The notes under the pieces were generated by a model that searched no databases, had not been told where the DNA came from, and saw only the letters and a program-made list of their open reading frames with translations. The position numbers and the translations under genes were made by a program. A stretch of 55,815 nt of DNA from Chitinophaga pinensis (lineage in GTDB: Bacteria > Bacteroidota > Bacteroidia > Chitinophagales > Chitinophagaceae). The stretch is from the NCBI GenBank assembly GCA_945874755.1, contig CAMCHR010000006.1, positions 1 to 55,815 on the forward strand. The letters are read 5' to 3'. Shown here one piece after another: positions 26,298-35,173 of this stretch. The number at the start of each line of letters is the position of its first letter. Positions within the stretch are counted from its first letter, which is position 1.

Positions 26298-29200
26298 ATG
26301 ATTAAACCTTGTCTGATGAAATCAGCATTTATGCTGTTGATCATCTCCCTTCTGACTTTTTCAGCAAAAGCACAGAACGCAACTGTATCAGGAACTGTCC
26401 TTGCAGAGGACGACGGATCTCCATTAATTGGAGTTACCGTGACGAACAGAGCAACTGCAAAAAAAACAACTACGAATGCTGCAGGTAAATTTACAATTGC
26501 TGCAGAAAAAGGAAATGCTTTAGCGTTTTCCTATGGTAGCTATTCAACAAAAGTGGTTGTAGTAGATGGCAATAGCACATTAACCATCAGACTTGCAAGT
26601 CAAGATAAAGAACTAGAGGCTGTTGTTGTAACAGCTTATGGTATGAAAAGAGAAAAGAAATCGATGGGTTATTCAACACAATCTGTCGATGGGGAAGATA
26701 TTTCTCAAACCCGTCGTGACAACTTTATTAACTCTTTGGCAGGTCGTGTTGCCGGGGTGAATGTTACACCTACTTCAGGTACACCAGGTGCTTCTACTCA
26801 AATCGTTTTGAGAGGTGCGACTTCCATTGGTGGAAACAATCAGCCTTTATTTGTTGTTGATGGAGTACCTTATGATAACCAAACATTAAACCAAGAAGGC
26901 TTGATTAGTGGTCAGTCGGTTTCTTTTGCAAATAGAAATTCAGATTATGGAAACAGAGCAATGGATATCAATCCCGACGATATTGAAAATTTGACTATTT
27001 TAAAAGGACCAGAAGCAACTGCATTATATGGATCTGATGGTGCATCTGGCGCAATTATCATTACCACTAAAAAAGGTAAAGCTGGTAAAATTTCTGTTAC
27101 CTATGATAACGCAACCAGAGTTGACAATGTTTATTTATTGCCAGAAGTACAAAAAGAATACGGAGTTGGTGTAAACGGAGTTTACAATCCAACATCGGTG
27201 ACAAACCCATTTGCAATTGTGGGTGGAACTGGTGCTGGTATCTCAAGTGCTTTTGGTGCTAGGATTAAACCAGGTGCTAAAACTTTTGATAATACAAATA
27301 ATTTTTTCCAATCAGGTTTAACGCAACAACACAACGTGAACGTAGGAGGTGGATCAGAAAACGCAACCTATCGTTTTTCGGCTAGTTTTTTTAATCAATC
27401 TGGTGTTATTCCAAATACTGGTTACGAGAAAACTTCTTTTAGAATGGCAGGCTCTTCCTCTTATGGAAAATTCAAATTAGCTACATCGATTACTTATGTA
27501 AACAGTACAACAAAAAAAGCATCCAAAGGAGCGGGAAGTTATTTAATCAATTTATTAACTTGGCCAGTTGAGAATGATGCGAGAAATTATATCAACCCTG
27601 ATGGAAGTAAAGTGACTATCAGAAACTTATCAAATAACTTCTCATTAGAGTATGATAATCCTTTCTGGGATGTAAATAAGAATCCAGCACAGGATAAAGT
27701 AGACAGATTAACCGGTAATATCAACGCAAGTTTTGACATTAATAAATGGTTGTCTGTATCTGACATCGTAGGTATAGATTATTATTCTCAATATGGATTT
27801 TATACGACTAACCCGCTTTCTAGATTTGGGTATGCCTCTAATGGTTTTTATTCTCAATATCAACAAAATACTAGAAACCTTAGTAATACATTAAAGGCAA
27901 CTGCTAATAAAAAATGGAATGACTTTTCGGTAAATCTTACAGCAGGATTTTATACCGAAGCCAACTATACTAAATTAGAATCTCAAAAGGGAGAACGTTT
28001 TTTTGAAAGAGATTTTATTTCTATAAATAATACTGATCCACTTTCAAGAGATGCAAAAACGACTATCTCCGAAGTGAAAAAAATGAGAATGTTTAGTTCA
28101 TTGATAACTGGCTATAAAAACTTGCTTTTCCTTTCTTTATCAGGAAGTAGAGAAGGGGTTTCAACCTTTATGTCAAGAGCAGTTGATAAAGATCCATTCT
28201 TTAATTACGCATCTTCTTCGATGAGTTTTGTATTTTCGGATTTAGCTTTCATCAAAGAAAAAGCGACCTGGTTAAACTTTGGTAAAGCACGTATTTCGTA
28301 TGCAAATACAGGTAAGGGTCCAAGTTCACCTTATGTAATTGATTACCGTTTTACGCCTCAAATTACAACAGGTGGTGGATATGCATATGACGTTACAGGT
28401 AATAACTTTGGCTTAGAACCAGAGCGCTCTAAAAATTTAGAGTATGGTTTTGAAATGAACATGTTTAGTAATCGCATCAAATTAGATGTTACCCGCTATC
28501 AATTAAATAGCGAAAAACAATTATTGGCAGCTAGATCTTCCTATGGTACTGGTTATGTGATTAAATGGTTTAACGGAGGAGAAGTTCAAAATAAGGGTTG
28601 GGAAGTACAATTGGGCATTACTTGGGTAAAAAAGAAGGATTTTACTTGGGAGTCTAATTTCAATTTTGACAAAAACGTAGGTAAAGTAGTTTCTATGCCT
28701 GCTGACTTACCAACCTATTATGATTCTGATACTTGGGTATTTGGAAACCTTCGTTCTCAATATTTTGTTGGATCAAATATTGGAAACCTAGCTGCAACAA
28801 AATTTAAAAGGACTAAAAATGGAGATTTGATTATTAGTCCTACAACTGGACTTCCAGTGAAAGACGACTTATTCACTACAGTTGGAGATAGACAACCAGA
28901 CTTTAAATTGGGTATAGTAAATAAGATTAATTATAAAGATTTGTCATTGTCTTTTAATATTGAATTAAGAAAAGGAGGAAGTGTATTCAATGCTACTGAG
29001 TATTTATTGTATTTAACAGGATATAGCACTAGAACATTAGATAGAGACGAGGCACGTGTCATTCCAGGTGTATTACAAGATGGACTTGAGAACACTGCAA
29101 ATCCAACAAAAAATACCATTTCTATTACGCCAATGAACAACTCCCTTTATTATTCAAGTACTACTGGAACCTCTGAAGAAGATTTTGTTGAAGATGTTTC

Positions 29201-29453
29201 TTGGTTTAGAATGAGAGATATTACTTTAGCATACCGTCTTCCTAAAAAATTACTTAGAAACCAAACCGTGGTGAAGGACGCATCTTTATTTATTACAGGT
29301 ACGGATCTTTTCATGTTTTCTAATTATACAGGTGCTGACCCAAGTGTGAACTCAAATAATGCATCTAACAGAGGGTTTGGTGGCGCAGGAATAGATTATG
29401 GCGCTTTAAGTATCCCAAGAGGTTTCAACTTTGGTTTAAAAATTCAATTATAA
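26298..29453 (+). CDS. SusC/RagA family TonB-dependent outer membrane transporter
   Basis: The 1051-residue protein has a signal peptide (about 1-25, ending SAKAQ) and a carboxypeptidase-regulatory-like domain (about 27-105, VSGTVLAEDDGSPLIGVTV). A TonB-box-like stretch follows (LEAVVVTAYG), then the plug with QIVLRGATSIGGNNQPLFVV and ITTKKGKAGKISV, and a C-terminal beta-barrel ending in Leu. It imports a ligand captured by the SusD partner encoded 19 nt downstream, using TonB energy. No sigma/anti-sigma pair precedes it. The substrate is unknown because no degradative enzyme of clear type is linked. Confidence 0.93.
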   Translation: MIKPCLMKSAFMLLIISLLTFSAKAQNATVSGTVLAEDDGSPLIGVTVTNRATAKKTTTNAAGKFTIAAEKGNALAFSYGSYSTKVVVVDGNSTLTIRLASQDKELEAVVVTAYGMKREKKSMGYSTQSVDGEDISQTRRDNFINSLAGRVAGVNVTPTSGTPGASTQIVLRGATSIGGNNQPLFVVDGVPYDNQTLNQEGLISGQSVSFANRNSDYGNRAMDINPDDIENLTILKGPEATALYGSDGASGAIIITTKKGKAGKISVTYDNATRVDNVYLLPEVQKEYGVGVNGVYNPTSVTNPFAIVGGTGAGISSAFGARIKPGAKTFDNTNNFFQSGLTQQHNVNVGGGSENATYRFSASFFNQSGVIPNTGYEKTSFRMAGSSSYGKFKLATSITYVNSTTKKASKGAGSYLINLLTWPVENDARNYINPDGSKVTIRNLSNNFSLEYDNPFWDVNKNPAQDKVDRLTGNINASFDINKWLSVSDIVGIDYYSQYGFYTTNPLSRFGYASNGFYSQYQQNTRNLSNTLKATANKKWNDFSVNLTAGFYTEANYTKLESQKGERFFERDFISINNTDPLSRDAKTTISEVKKMRMFSSLITGYKNLLFLSLSGSREGVSTFMSRAVDKDPFFNYASSSMSFVFSDLAFIKEKATWLNFGKARISYANTGKGPSSPYVIDYRFTPQITTGGGYAYDVTGNNFGLEPERSKNLEYGFEMNMFSNRIKLDVTRYQLNSEKQLLAARSSYGTGYVIKWFNGGEVQNKGWEVQLGITWVKKKDFTWESNFNFDKNVGKVVSMPADLPTYYDSDTWVFGNLRSQYFVGSNIGNLAATKFKRTKNGDLIISPTTGLPVKDDLFTTVGDRQPDFKLGIVNKINYKDLSLSFNIELRKGGSVFNATEYLLYLTGYSTRTLDRDEARVIPGVLQDGLENTANPTKNTISITPMNNSLYYSSTTGTSEEDFVEDVSWFRMRDITLAYRLPKKLLRNQTVVKDASLFITGTDLFMFSNYTGADPSVNSNNASNRGFGGAGIDYGALSIPRGFNFGLKIQL

Positions 29454-29472
29454 TTCAAATTAATATACAAGT

Positions 29473-31122
29473 ATGAAAAACCTATTTAAATTATTCATTT
29501 TAACAGCAGTGCTGATTAGTTCAGTTGGCTGTAAAAAATACCTAGATATCAATAGCGATCCGGATACACCTCAATTTCCAGATGCGTCTTCTGTATTCCC
29601 TGCAATGTTATCGGCAATACCAAGAGGAACACAATATGATGGGAGATTTGTTTCAAGGTATATTCAAAATTTTGGACAAAATACCACCGATTATGTTTGG
29701 GATTTACATGGATTTACAGGTTACCCTGGCGCAAGTGATGCTGGTGGAGATATCTGGAGACAATGTTATTATGGCTTAGGTGCTAATCTAAATTACATCA
29801 TCAACGAAGGTGTTAAAAAAGGACAGTGGGATTATGTTGGTGCTGCCTATGCTTTAAAAGCGATGATGTTTCAGATGACGACAGATATGCATGGTGAAAT
29901 TATTTTTAAGGACGCTTTTAAGGAAAATACATCAAGCTTCGCATTTGATTCTCAAGAAAGTGTTTACAAAGGAGTGGATTCACTTTGTAGAATCGCACTT
30001 GGCTACTTGAGCCGTACCGATTTAAGCACCTCTAATTCAGCATTATCAAAAGGTGATTTTGTGTATTCTGGAGATAAAGCCAAATGGATTAAATTCACGA
30101 ATGGTTTATTAGCAAGAAATTTTCACAGACTCACGAATAAAGCCAACTATAAAGCAGATTCTGTTATTTATTATGCAGACTTAGCATTAGCATCTGGTGC
30201 TGATGATTTTTTAGTACCATTTGACGCCTCAAAAAATGATGACTCTAATTTTTTCGGAACATTTAGAGACAACCTTGGCTCGTTTAGACAAACAAAGTTT
30301 ATTGTAGCGATGTTAGATGGCACCGCGTTAGCGGGTGTTTCAAATCCAGCGAATAGAGACCCAAGAATGAAACAAATGCTTTCTGCTTCTGGGGATACAA
30401 CAAATGGAAACGGTGGTTATAGAGGAGTTGATGCTGGATTAGGTGACCCATTAAATAGTTCAACAACAAGTGCTTTAAGGGTGGCAAGTCCATTTGGTGA
30501 TGCAACTTATGGTAATCCAAGCGCTGCTCGTTTTGATCCATCAAGAGGAAAATACCTTTTCAGGGATAAAGTCGTACACCCTATCATGACTTATTCAGAA
30601 ATGCAATTCATGAAAGCCGAAGCTAGTTTTATAAAGAGTGGCGCAAATGCAATTGCTTATACTGCATACTTAAACGGTATAAATGGTCATTTTGCCTTTA
30701 TTAATAGATCAACTTTCCCTAGAAGTAATACACCAATGTTTACGAATGCCGCTATCACTACTGCAGAACAAACAAGTTATACCAACTCTGCAAATGTAAA
30801 AAAGACAGCTGCGACTTTAACATTGACTGATATTATGTTACAAAAATATATTGCTTTATGGGGTTGGGGCTTTCTTGAAACATGGGTAGATATGAGAAGG
30901 TATCATTATACCGATTTAGATCCAACTACTGCTCTCCCAGTTTATAAAGGATATCAAATACCTACAAAAGTAGCTACAACAAATCCAGGGGGAAAGTTAG
31001 CAACAAGGGTTAGACCAAGATACAACTCCGAGTATGTATGGAACTTCCCTCAATTAGAAGCAATTGGCGCAACCTTACCTGATTACCATGTTAAAGAAAT
31101 GTGGTTCAGTCAAAGACCTTAA
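29473..31122 (+). CDS. SusD/RagB family surface lipoprotein (SusD-like 2 type)
   Basis: The 549-residue lipoprotein has the signal LILTAVLISSVGC-type lipobox (SVGCKKYLDINSDPDTPQFP), where Cys is acylated and surface-exported. The KKYLDIN start and TPQF segment are typical of the SusD-like 2 subfamily. Helical TPR-like regions and the FMKAEASFIKSG and WGFLETWVDMRRYHYTD segments support this. It binds the nutrient and forms the lid on the SusC barrel encoded immediately upstream. Confidence 0.92.
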   Translation: MKNLFKLFILTAVLISSVGCKKYLDINSDPDTPQFPDASSVFPAMLSAIPRGTQYDGRFVSRYIQNFGQNTTDYVWDLHGFTGYPGASDAGGDIWRQCYYGLGANLNYIINEGVKKGQWDYVGAAYALKAMMFQMTTDMHGEIIFKDAFKENTSSFAFDSQESVYKGVDSLCRIALGYLSRTDLSTSNSALSKGDFVYSGDKAKWIKFTNGLLARNFHRLTNKANYKADSVIYYADLALASGADDFLVPFDASKNDDSNFFGTFRDNLGSFRQTKFIVAMLDGTALAGVSNPANRDPRMKQMLSASGDTTNGNGGYRGVDAGLGDPLNSSTTSALRVASPFGDATYGNPSAARFDPSRGKYLFRDKVVHPIMTYSEMQFMKAEASFIKSGANAIAYTAYLNGINGHFAFINRSTFPRSNTPMFTNAAITTAEQTSYTNSANVKKTAATLTLTDIMLQKYIALWGWGFLETWVDMRRYHYTDLDPTTALPVYKGYQIPTKVATTNPGGKLATRVRPRYNSEYVWNFPQLEAIGATLPDYHVKEMWFSQRP

Positions 31123-31151
31123 ATAAACTATAACTAATTAAAGAAAAGAAT

Positions 31152-31940
31152 ATGACAACTATAGGTAAATTTATTTGTACACTGGCTATGATTGTATCAT
31201 TTGCAGCTTGTACAAAAAATGAATTAGAAATTACTGGAGGAACTGTTCTTAACACCTCAAACGCGCAAGCAAAAATATTTTTTGTTTCTGCATATAGAGC
31301 GAACCCAACCTATCAAATTAACATTAACGATGTTAGAGTGAGTAATTTACTTGGAGGCGCTACAAATCCAACTCCTTTCCCAGGAGGAGGTTTAAATACC
31401 GGTGGGTCATCTACTGGAGATTATATAGCCGTAAATGCAGGATCATTAAAAATTTCATTTGCAATTCCAAAAGTTAATACAAATACAGATTCAGTAACAC
31501 TTGCATCAAACAGTGTGGCTTTTGAAGCTGGGAAAAAGTACTCCTTGTATGTAACCGACACGGCATCTTCAACTAGCTATGTATTGGTTGAAGATTCTTT
31601 AGTTAGAACAGATTCAGGTTTTGCAAAGTATAAATTTGTAAACTTGGTTCCAGACGGAGGCGCTGTTGACTTATATGTAGGTACAGTAATGGTTGCAAGT
31701 AATATTGCTTATAAAGGCGTGAGTCCATCATTCACCTTACCTACAAGTAATACTTCTGCAACATGGTCTATTAGAGCTACTGGAACTACTACGACTATTG
31801 GAGGTACTGGTTATGCAGGAACTGTAGCTGGTACAATTGCGAATCAAAGGGTGTATACAGTTATTGCACGTGGATATAGATCTATCACAACAACCAGTGA
31901 TCCACGCTATGCTAAAATTAGTTTGATTTATAATCAATAG
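31152..31940 (+). CDS. DUF4397 surface lipoprotein
   Basis: The 262-residue lipoprotein has signal and lipobox SFAACTKNELE and a DUF4397-type beta-rich domain (AKIFFVSAYRANPTYQINI; YKFVNLVPDGGAVDLYVG). Two related beta modules are visible, about 40-140 and 150-260. It is the third gene of the SusC/SusD operon (29 nt after SusD) and takes the place of SusE/SusF-like accessory binders; a ligand-binding or structural role at the cell surface is inference. Confidence 0.8.
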   Translation: MTTIGKFICTLAMIVSFAACTKNELEITGGTVLNTSNAQAKIFFVSAYRANPTYQININDVRVSNLLGGATNPTPFPGGGLNTGGSSTGDYIAVNAGSLKISFAIPKVNTNTDSVTLASNSVAFEAGKKYSLYVTDTASSTSYVLVEDSLVRTDSGFAKYKFVNLVPDGGAVDLYVGTVMVASNIAYKGVSPSFTLPTSNTSATWSIRATGTTTTIGGTGYAGTVAGTIANQRVYTVIARGYRSITTTSDPRYAKISLIYNQ

Positions 31941-31968
31941 CATTCAGACTACTATTCAGACTACTTAT

Positions 31969-32001
31969 AAAAAATAACCCCTTTTTAGGGGTTATTTTTT
32001 T
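31969..32001 (+). terminator. Terminator of the first SusC/SusD operon
   Basis: AAAATAACCCC and GGGGTTATTTT arms surround a T-rich loop and end in a run of T. It follows the DUF4397 gene by about 30 nt. Confidence 0.85.
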
Positions 32002-32039
32002 GCCTAAAATTTTATACATTGAGTAACTAAAATTACCCA

Positions 32040-32981
32040 ATGCAAAAACACTTAGCACTTTTATTCATTTTAACATGCTTTACAATTCAATTAAGTGCGC
32101 AACAATGGAAGAATGTATCAACAGCTTTTGGCGTTTCACATCCGTCATTAAATGTATTTGAATGGGAGGGCAGCTATAATGATAGTGCCTTTCGTGCATT
32201 TTATGTACAAGTGGATACTAAGGACAGATCACTTCATTTGGATACAGACACGACCCTGTATAGACGCCTAACACCTATGCAGTTTTACAATCGTTTACAA
32301 TCCCCATTGGTAGTAGTGAATGCTTCATTTTTTGAGTTCAGGAATAATACCAATTTAAATATAATCGTACGGGATGGAAAAACAGTGGCCTATAATGTAC
32401 ATAGCATAGCAGGAAAAGGGAAAGACACCCTCACCTATGCGCATGTACTTGCTTCTGCATTGGGTATGGTTAAACCCAATCAATTAGACATTGCCTATAC
32501 TTATACCGATTCAGCATTGGACAAAGTTTACTTTCAACCCAATCCAATGAGCACTTTTAGAGACTCAAGTTCTATTTTACCAATAAAGCATAGTACATTA
32601 ACCAATTTAAAACCTTGGAATGTCAAATGGGCTGTAGGTGGTGGTCCTGTATTAATAAGAGATGGTCAAATCGATATAAGTAATGACGCGGAAAAAAAAT
32701 TTGCTGCTAAGGCAATCAACGATCGGCATCCAAGAACTGCAATGGGTTACACTAAAGATGGCAACTTAATTATATTAGCCATACAAGGCAGAATGAAAGG
32801 CATTGCAGTAGGTGCTACCCTTGGCGAAACTGCTTCACTATTATTAAATCTTGGTTGTGTAGAAGGCATTAATTTAGACGGTGGTGGCAGTAGTTGCTTA
32901 TTGGTGAATGGCAAAGAAACCATCCAACCTTCGGACCCAACTGGAGAAAGACCAGTGCCTGCTGTTTTTTATATCAAATAA
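32040..32981 (+). CDS. Secreted phosphodiester glycosidase (NAGPA) domain protein
   Basis: The 313-residue protein has a signal peptide (1-20, ending QLSAQ) and a phosphodiester glycosidase domain of the NAGPA type. Supporting motifs are VVVNASFFEF, NDRHPRTAMGYTKDGNLIIL and the hallmark GINLDGGGSSCLLVNG. In animals the family removes GlcNAc from GlcNAc-phosphodiester (uncovering enzyme); bacterial members act on cell-wall or capsular phosphodiester sugars. It follows the SusC/SusD operon but after a terminator, so it is probably separately transcribed. It might process the imported ligand. Confidence 0.85.
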   Translation: MQKHLALLFILTCFTIQLSAQQWKNVSTAFGVSHPSLNVFEWEGSYNDSAFRAFYVQVDTKDRSLHLDTDTTLYRRLTPMQFYNRLQSPLVVVNASFFEFRNNTNLNIIVRDGKTVAYNVHSIAGKGKDTLTYAHVLASALGMVKPNQLDIAYTYTDSALDKVYFQPNPMSTFRDSSSILPIKHSTLTNLKPWNVKWAVGGGPVLIRDGQIDISNDAEKKFAAKAINDRHPRTAMGYTKDGNLIILAIQGRMKGIAVGATLGETASLLLNLGCVEGINLDGGGSSCLLVNGKETIQPSDPTGERPVPAVFYIK

Positions 32982-33016
32982 AAATCATGTATTTAATATA
33001 GCAATATTGGAGATAA

Positions 33017-33046
33017 AAAAAGCCGCCCTTAAAAAGGGCGGCTTTT
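33017..33046. terminator. Bidirectional terminator between convergent operons
   Basis: AAAAGCCGCCCTT and AAGGGCGGCTTTT form a strong GC-rich stem around a short A-rich loop. It separates the NAGPA gene (+) from the lipoprotein gene of the second Sus locus (-). Confidence 0.9.
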
Positions 33047-33067
33047 GTATAAAACTAGTTTGCTAAA

Positions 33068-33577
33068 TTATAGTTGAGAAATTCTCAAACCAACTTTTGC
33101 ATAGTTTGTACTTACATTAATGTCAGCACTGTTAACCAATTGTAAAACCAAGTCTCTAGCAGTTGTGGAAGCTACACCTGGATTAATAAAAGTAATAGTA
33201 ACAGTTCCAAAACTACTAAAAGCAGGAATGGTTCCAGTACCGCTAAGTGCAGTATAATGTGTGCCTGCAACAGCAGTGCTTTCGCTTGCTACCACATAGT
33301 TAAAGGTTGTAGCTTTACTTCTTTGAGCACCTACTAAATTCACACGTAAGCTTACAGAGGTAGTAGCCCTTGTTAAACTAGCCGCAGAGGTTGCTGTTGC
33401 TCCGTTCAATGTTGGTACACGTGTCATCATTGGATATGTTAGACCAGAAGAATTGGCGTTCCAAGTAGCTGCGTCAAATTCTACTACCGATCCCTTATAC
33501 ACGGTTAGTTCATTCTTAACACAACCCGTCAAAAACAGGATGCATGACATTATGGAGAATGTGATTATTTTTTTCAT
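33068..33577 (-). CDS. Surface lipoprotein of the second Sus locus, Calx-beta-like
   Basis: The 169-residue lipoprotein has the lipobox FLTGCVKNELTVYKG. The mature part is a beta-rich Ig-like domain with AVAGTHYTALSGTGTIPAFS and TVTITFINPG, a pattern seen in Calx-beta and DUF4843/DUF1735-type SusE-like proteins. I cannot assign a precise family. It is encoded 11 nt downstream of SusD and is the third gene of the operon; it probably helps bind the ligand at the surface. Confidence 0.65.
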   Translation of the reverse strand: MKKIITFSIMSCILFLTGCVKNELTVYKGSVVEFDAATWNANSSGLTYPMMTRVPTLNGATATSAASLTRATTSVSLRVNLVGAQRSKATTFNYVVASESTAVAGTHYTALSGTGTIPAFSSFGTVTITFINPGVASTTARDLVLQLVNSADINVSTNYAKVGLRISQL

Positions 33578-33588
33578 ATTTCTATATT

Positions 33589-35148
33589 TTAATATCCAAA
33601 GTTTTGTTTCAAGTTCGGGTTACCATCAATTTCACTTTGAGGAACTGCAGGAAGGATACGAACATCAGTAAAGGCAACATTATTATAATGTGGTCCTTTT
33701 GCTAAATCTCTACCTAAGCGTTTCAGATCAAAGAAACGGTGTCCTTCAAAAGCAAATTCAATTCTGCGTTGACGTAAAATCTCTTCCAATAAACTAGCTT
33801 GATCCCTAACATTATCAGCAGTTTCGGCAGCAGAACCTGTGTAATCTGTATACCTTCTACTTTTGATTGTTTTTAAATCCGCTAACGCACCAGCCAAATC
33901 CAATACGGAAGAACCAGCAGTTGCTAGCACTTCTGCACGGTTTAAATACGCTTCAGCAATTCTTAATACAGGAACATTATCCAAATTGATTTGGCCATTT
34001 TTACCAAGGTATTTGGTACATTCTGTTTTAATACTACCTCTACCTGCAGTACCTGGTTCAAATAATTGGTTACGAACATCGGTCGATCTAGAAGCTATGG
34101 TATGATTTACACCATACACCGCAGTACTAGCGTTGCCGTTTGTTAATGTAATTCCTAAGTCGGTCAACAAAGAGAGGCTAGGAACAACGTCACCCCAACC
34201 ACCAGTACTTGCTTGGTTGCCAATATTAACTAAGGTTGAAAAAGAAGTTTGTAATGCTTCGTTTACCCCAATATTTTCTGCTACTGTAGCGAAACGAATT
34301 TGGAACAAAGTTTCAGAATGGGTATCCACTCTCCACTGAGACACAAAATTGGTTGTAGTAGACAATTTGCTACCAGCCAAAGTAATTACGGCATCAGACC
34401 ATTTTTTAGATTCGGTATAGTTTTTATTGTATAAATACACACGAGACAATAAAGCCTGAGCAGCTGCTTTATTTGCAAGGTTCGCACCTAAACCTGGGTA
34501 TGTTAATTTACCTTCAGAAGCAATTAGATCCTTTACAATTTGGGCATATACATCGTTTAAAGGAGCCCTGGAAGGCTTCCAAATAACTGCACTATCAAAT
34601 GAAGCAATACCTTTAAGTGAAATAGGAACACCACCTCTGTCATTGGCAGTTACTACCGCACCAGGAATATATCCATATACCCTTACTAGGTCAAAATAGT
34701 AAAGCCCACGTAGGAACAATAATTGTCCCATCCATCGGTCTACATCTGTTTGAGTAGGTTTTGGTAAGATATCGCCTTTATTGATTGCATCTATGCTATT
34801 ATTAATTTGGTTAATGGCTAGATAGGAATTGGTCCAAACTGAACCAGAAAAATGTGCACCAAAAATATTGTTTGCTTCACTCAATAACCTTCCTGATTTG
34901 TTGGTTGCTGTAGCATTGTCAGCCAATACTTCTGGGATTGCAATTAAATCTCTGCCATATAAACGGGCAGATTTATAGGTCGCATAAACAGCAGTGATAG
35001 TTGCATCAATGGCATCTTTTGAAGTAAGTGCAGTTGATGCATCTATGGATTGCCTTGGATTAATCTCTAATTGCTTTTCGCAACTAGAAAAAACAAACAG
35101 CATGGAAGCAAAGGCTAACCCTGTTTTATAAAAATTTTTCGTATTCAT
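33589..35148 (-). CDS. SusD/RagB family surface lipoprotein
   Basis: The 519-residue lipoprotein has lipobox FVFSSCEKQLEINPRQSI and the classical RagB/SusD architecture. DAIDATITAVYATYKSARLY forms the first helices, QLLFLRGLYYFDLVRVYG the TPR-like ligand part, and ILRQRRIEFAFEGHRFFDLKRLG, the strongest family motif, lies near the C-terminus. The ATG at 35148 is chosen; the 15 upstream codons overlap the SusC stop region. It works as lid and binder for the SusC encoded directly upstream (gap about 25 nt). Confidence 0.94.
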   Translation of the reverse strand: MNTKNFYKTGLAFASMLFVFSSCEKQLEINPRQSIDASTALTSKDAIDATITAVYATYKSARLYGRDLIAIPEVLADNATATNKSGRLLSEANNIFGAHFSGSVWTNSYLAINQINNSIDAINKGDILPKPTQTDVDRWMGQLLFLRGLYYFDLVRVYGYIPGAVVTANDRGGVPISLKGIASFDSAVIWKPSRAPLNDVYAQIVKDLIASEGKLTYPGLGANLANKAAAQALLSRVYLYNKNYTESKKWSDAVITLAGSKLSTTTNFVSQWRVDTHSETLFQIRFATVAENIGVNEALQTSFSTLVNIGNQASTGGWGDVVPSLSLLTDLGITLTNGNASTAVYGVNHTIASRSTDVRNQLFEPGTAGRGSIKTECTKYLGKNGQINLDNVPVLRIAEAYLNRAEVLATAGSSVLDLAGALADLKTIKSRRYTDYTGSAAETADNVRDQASLLEEILRQRRIEFAFEGHRFFDLKRLGRDLAKGPHYNNVAFTDVRILPAVPQSEIDGNPNLKQNFGY

Positions 35149-35173
35149 ATTTAATTCGTTTTTATTGTTAAAA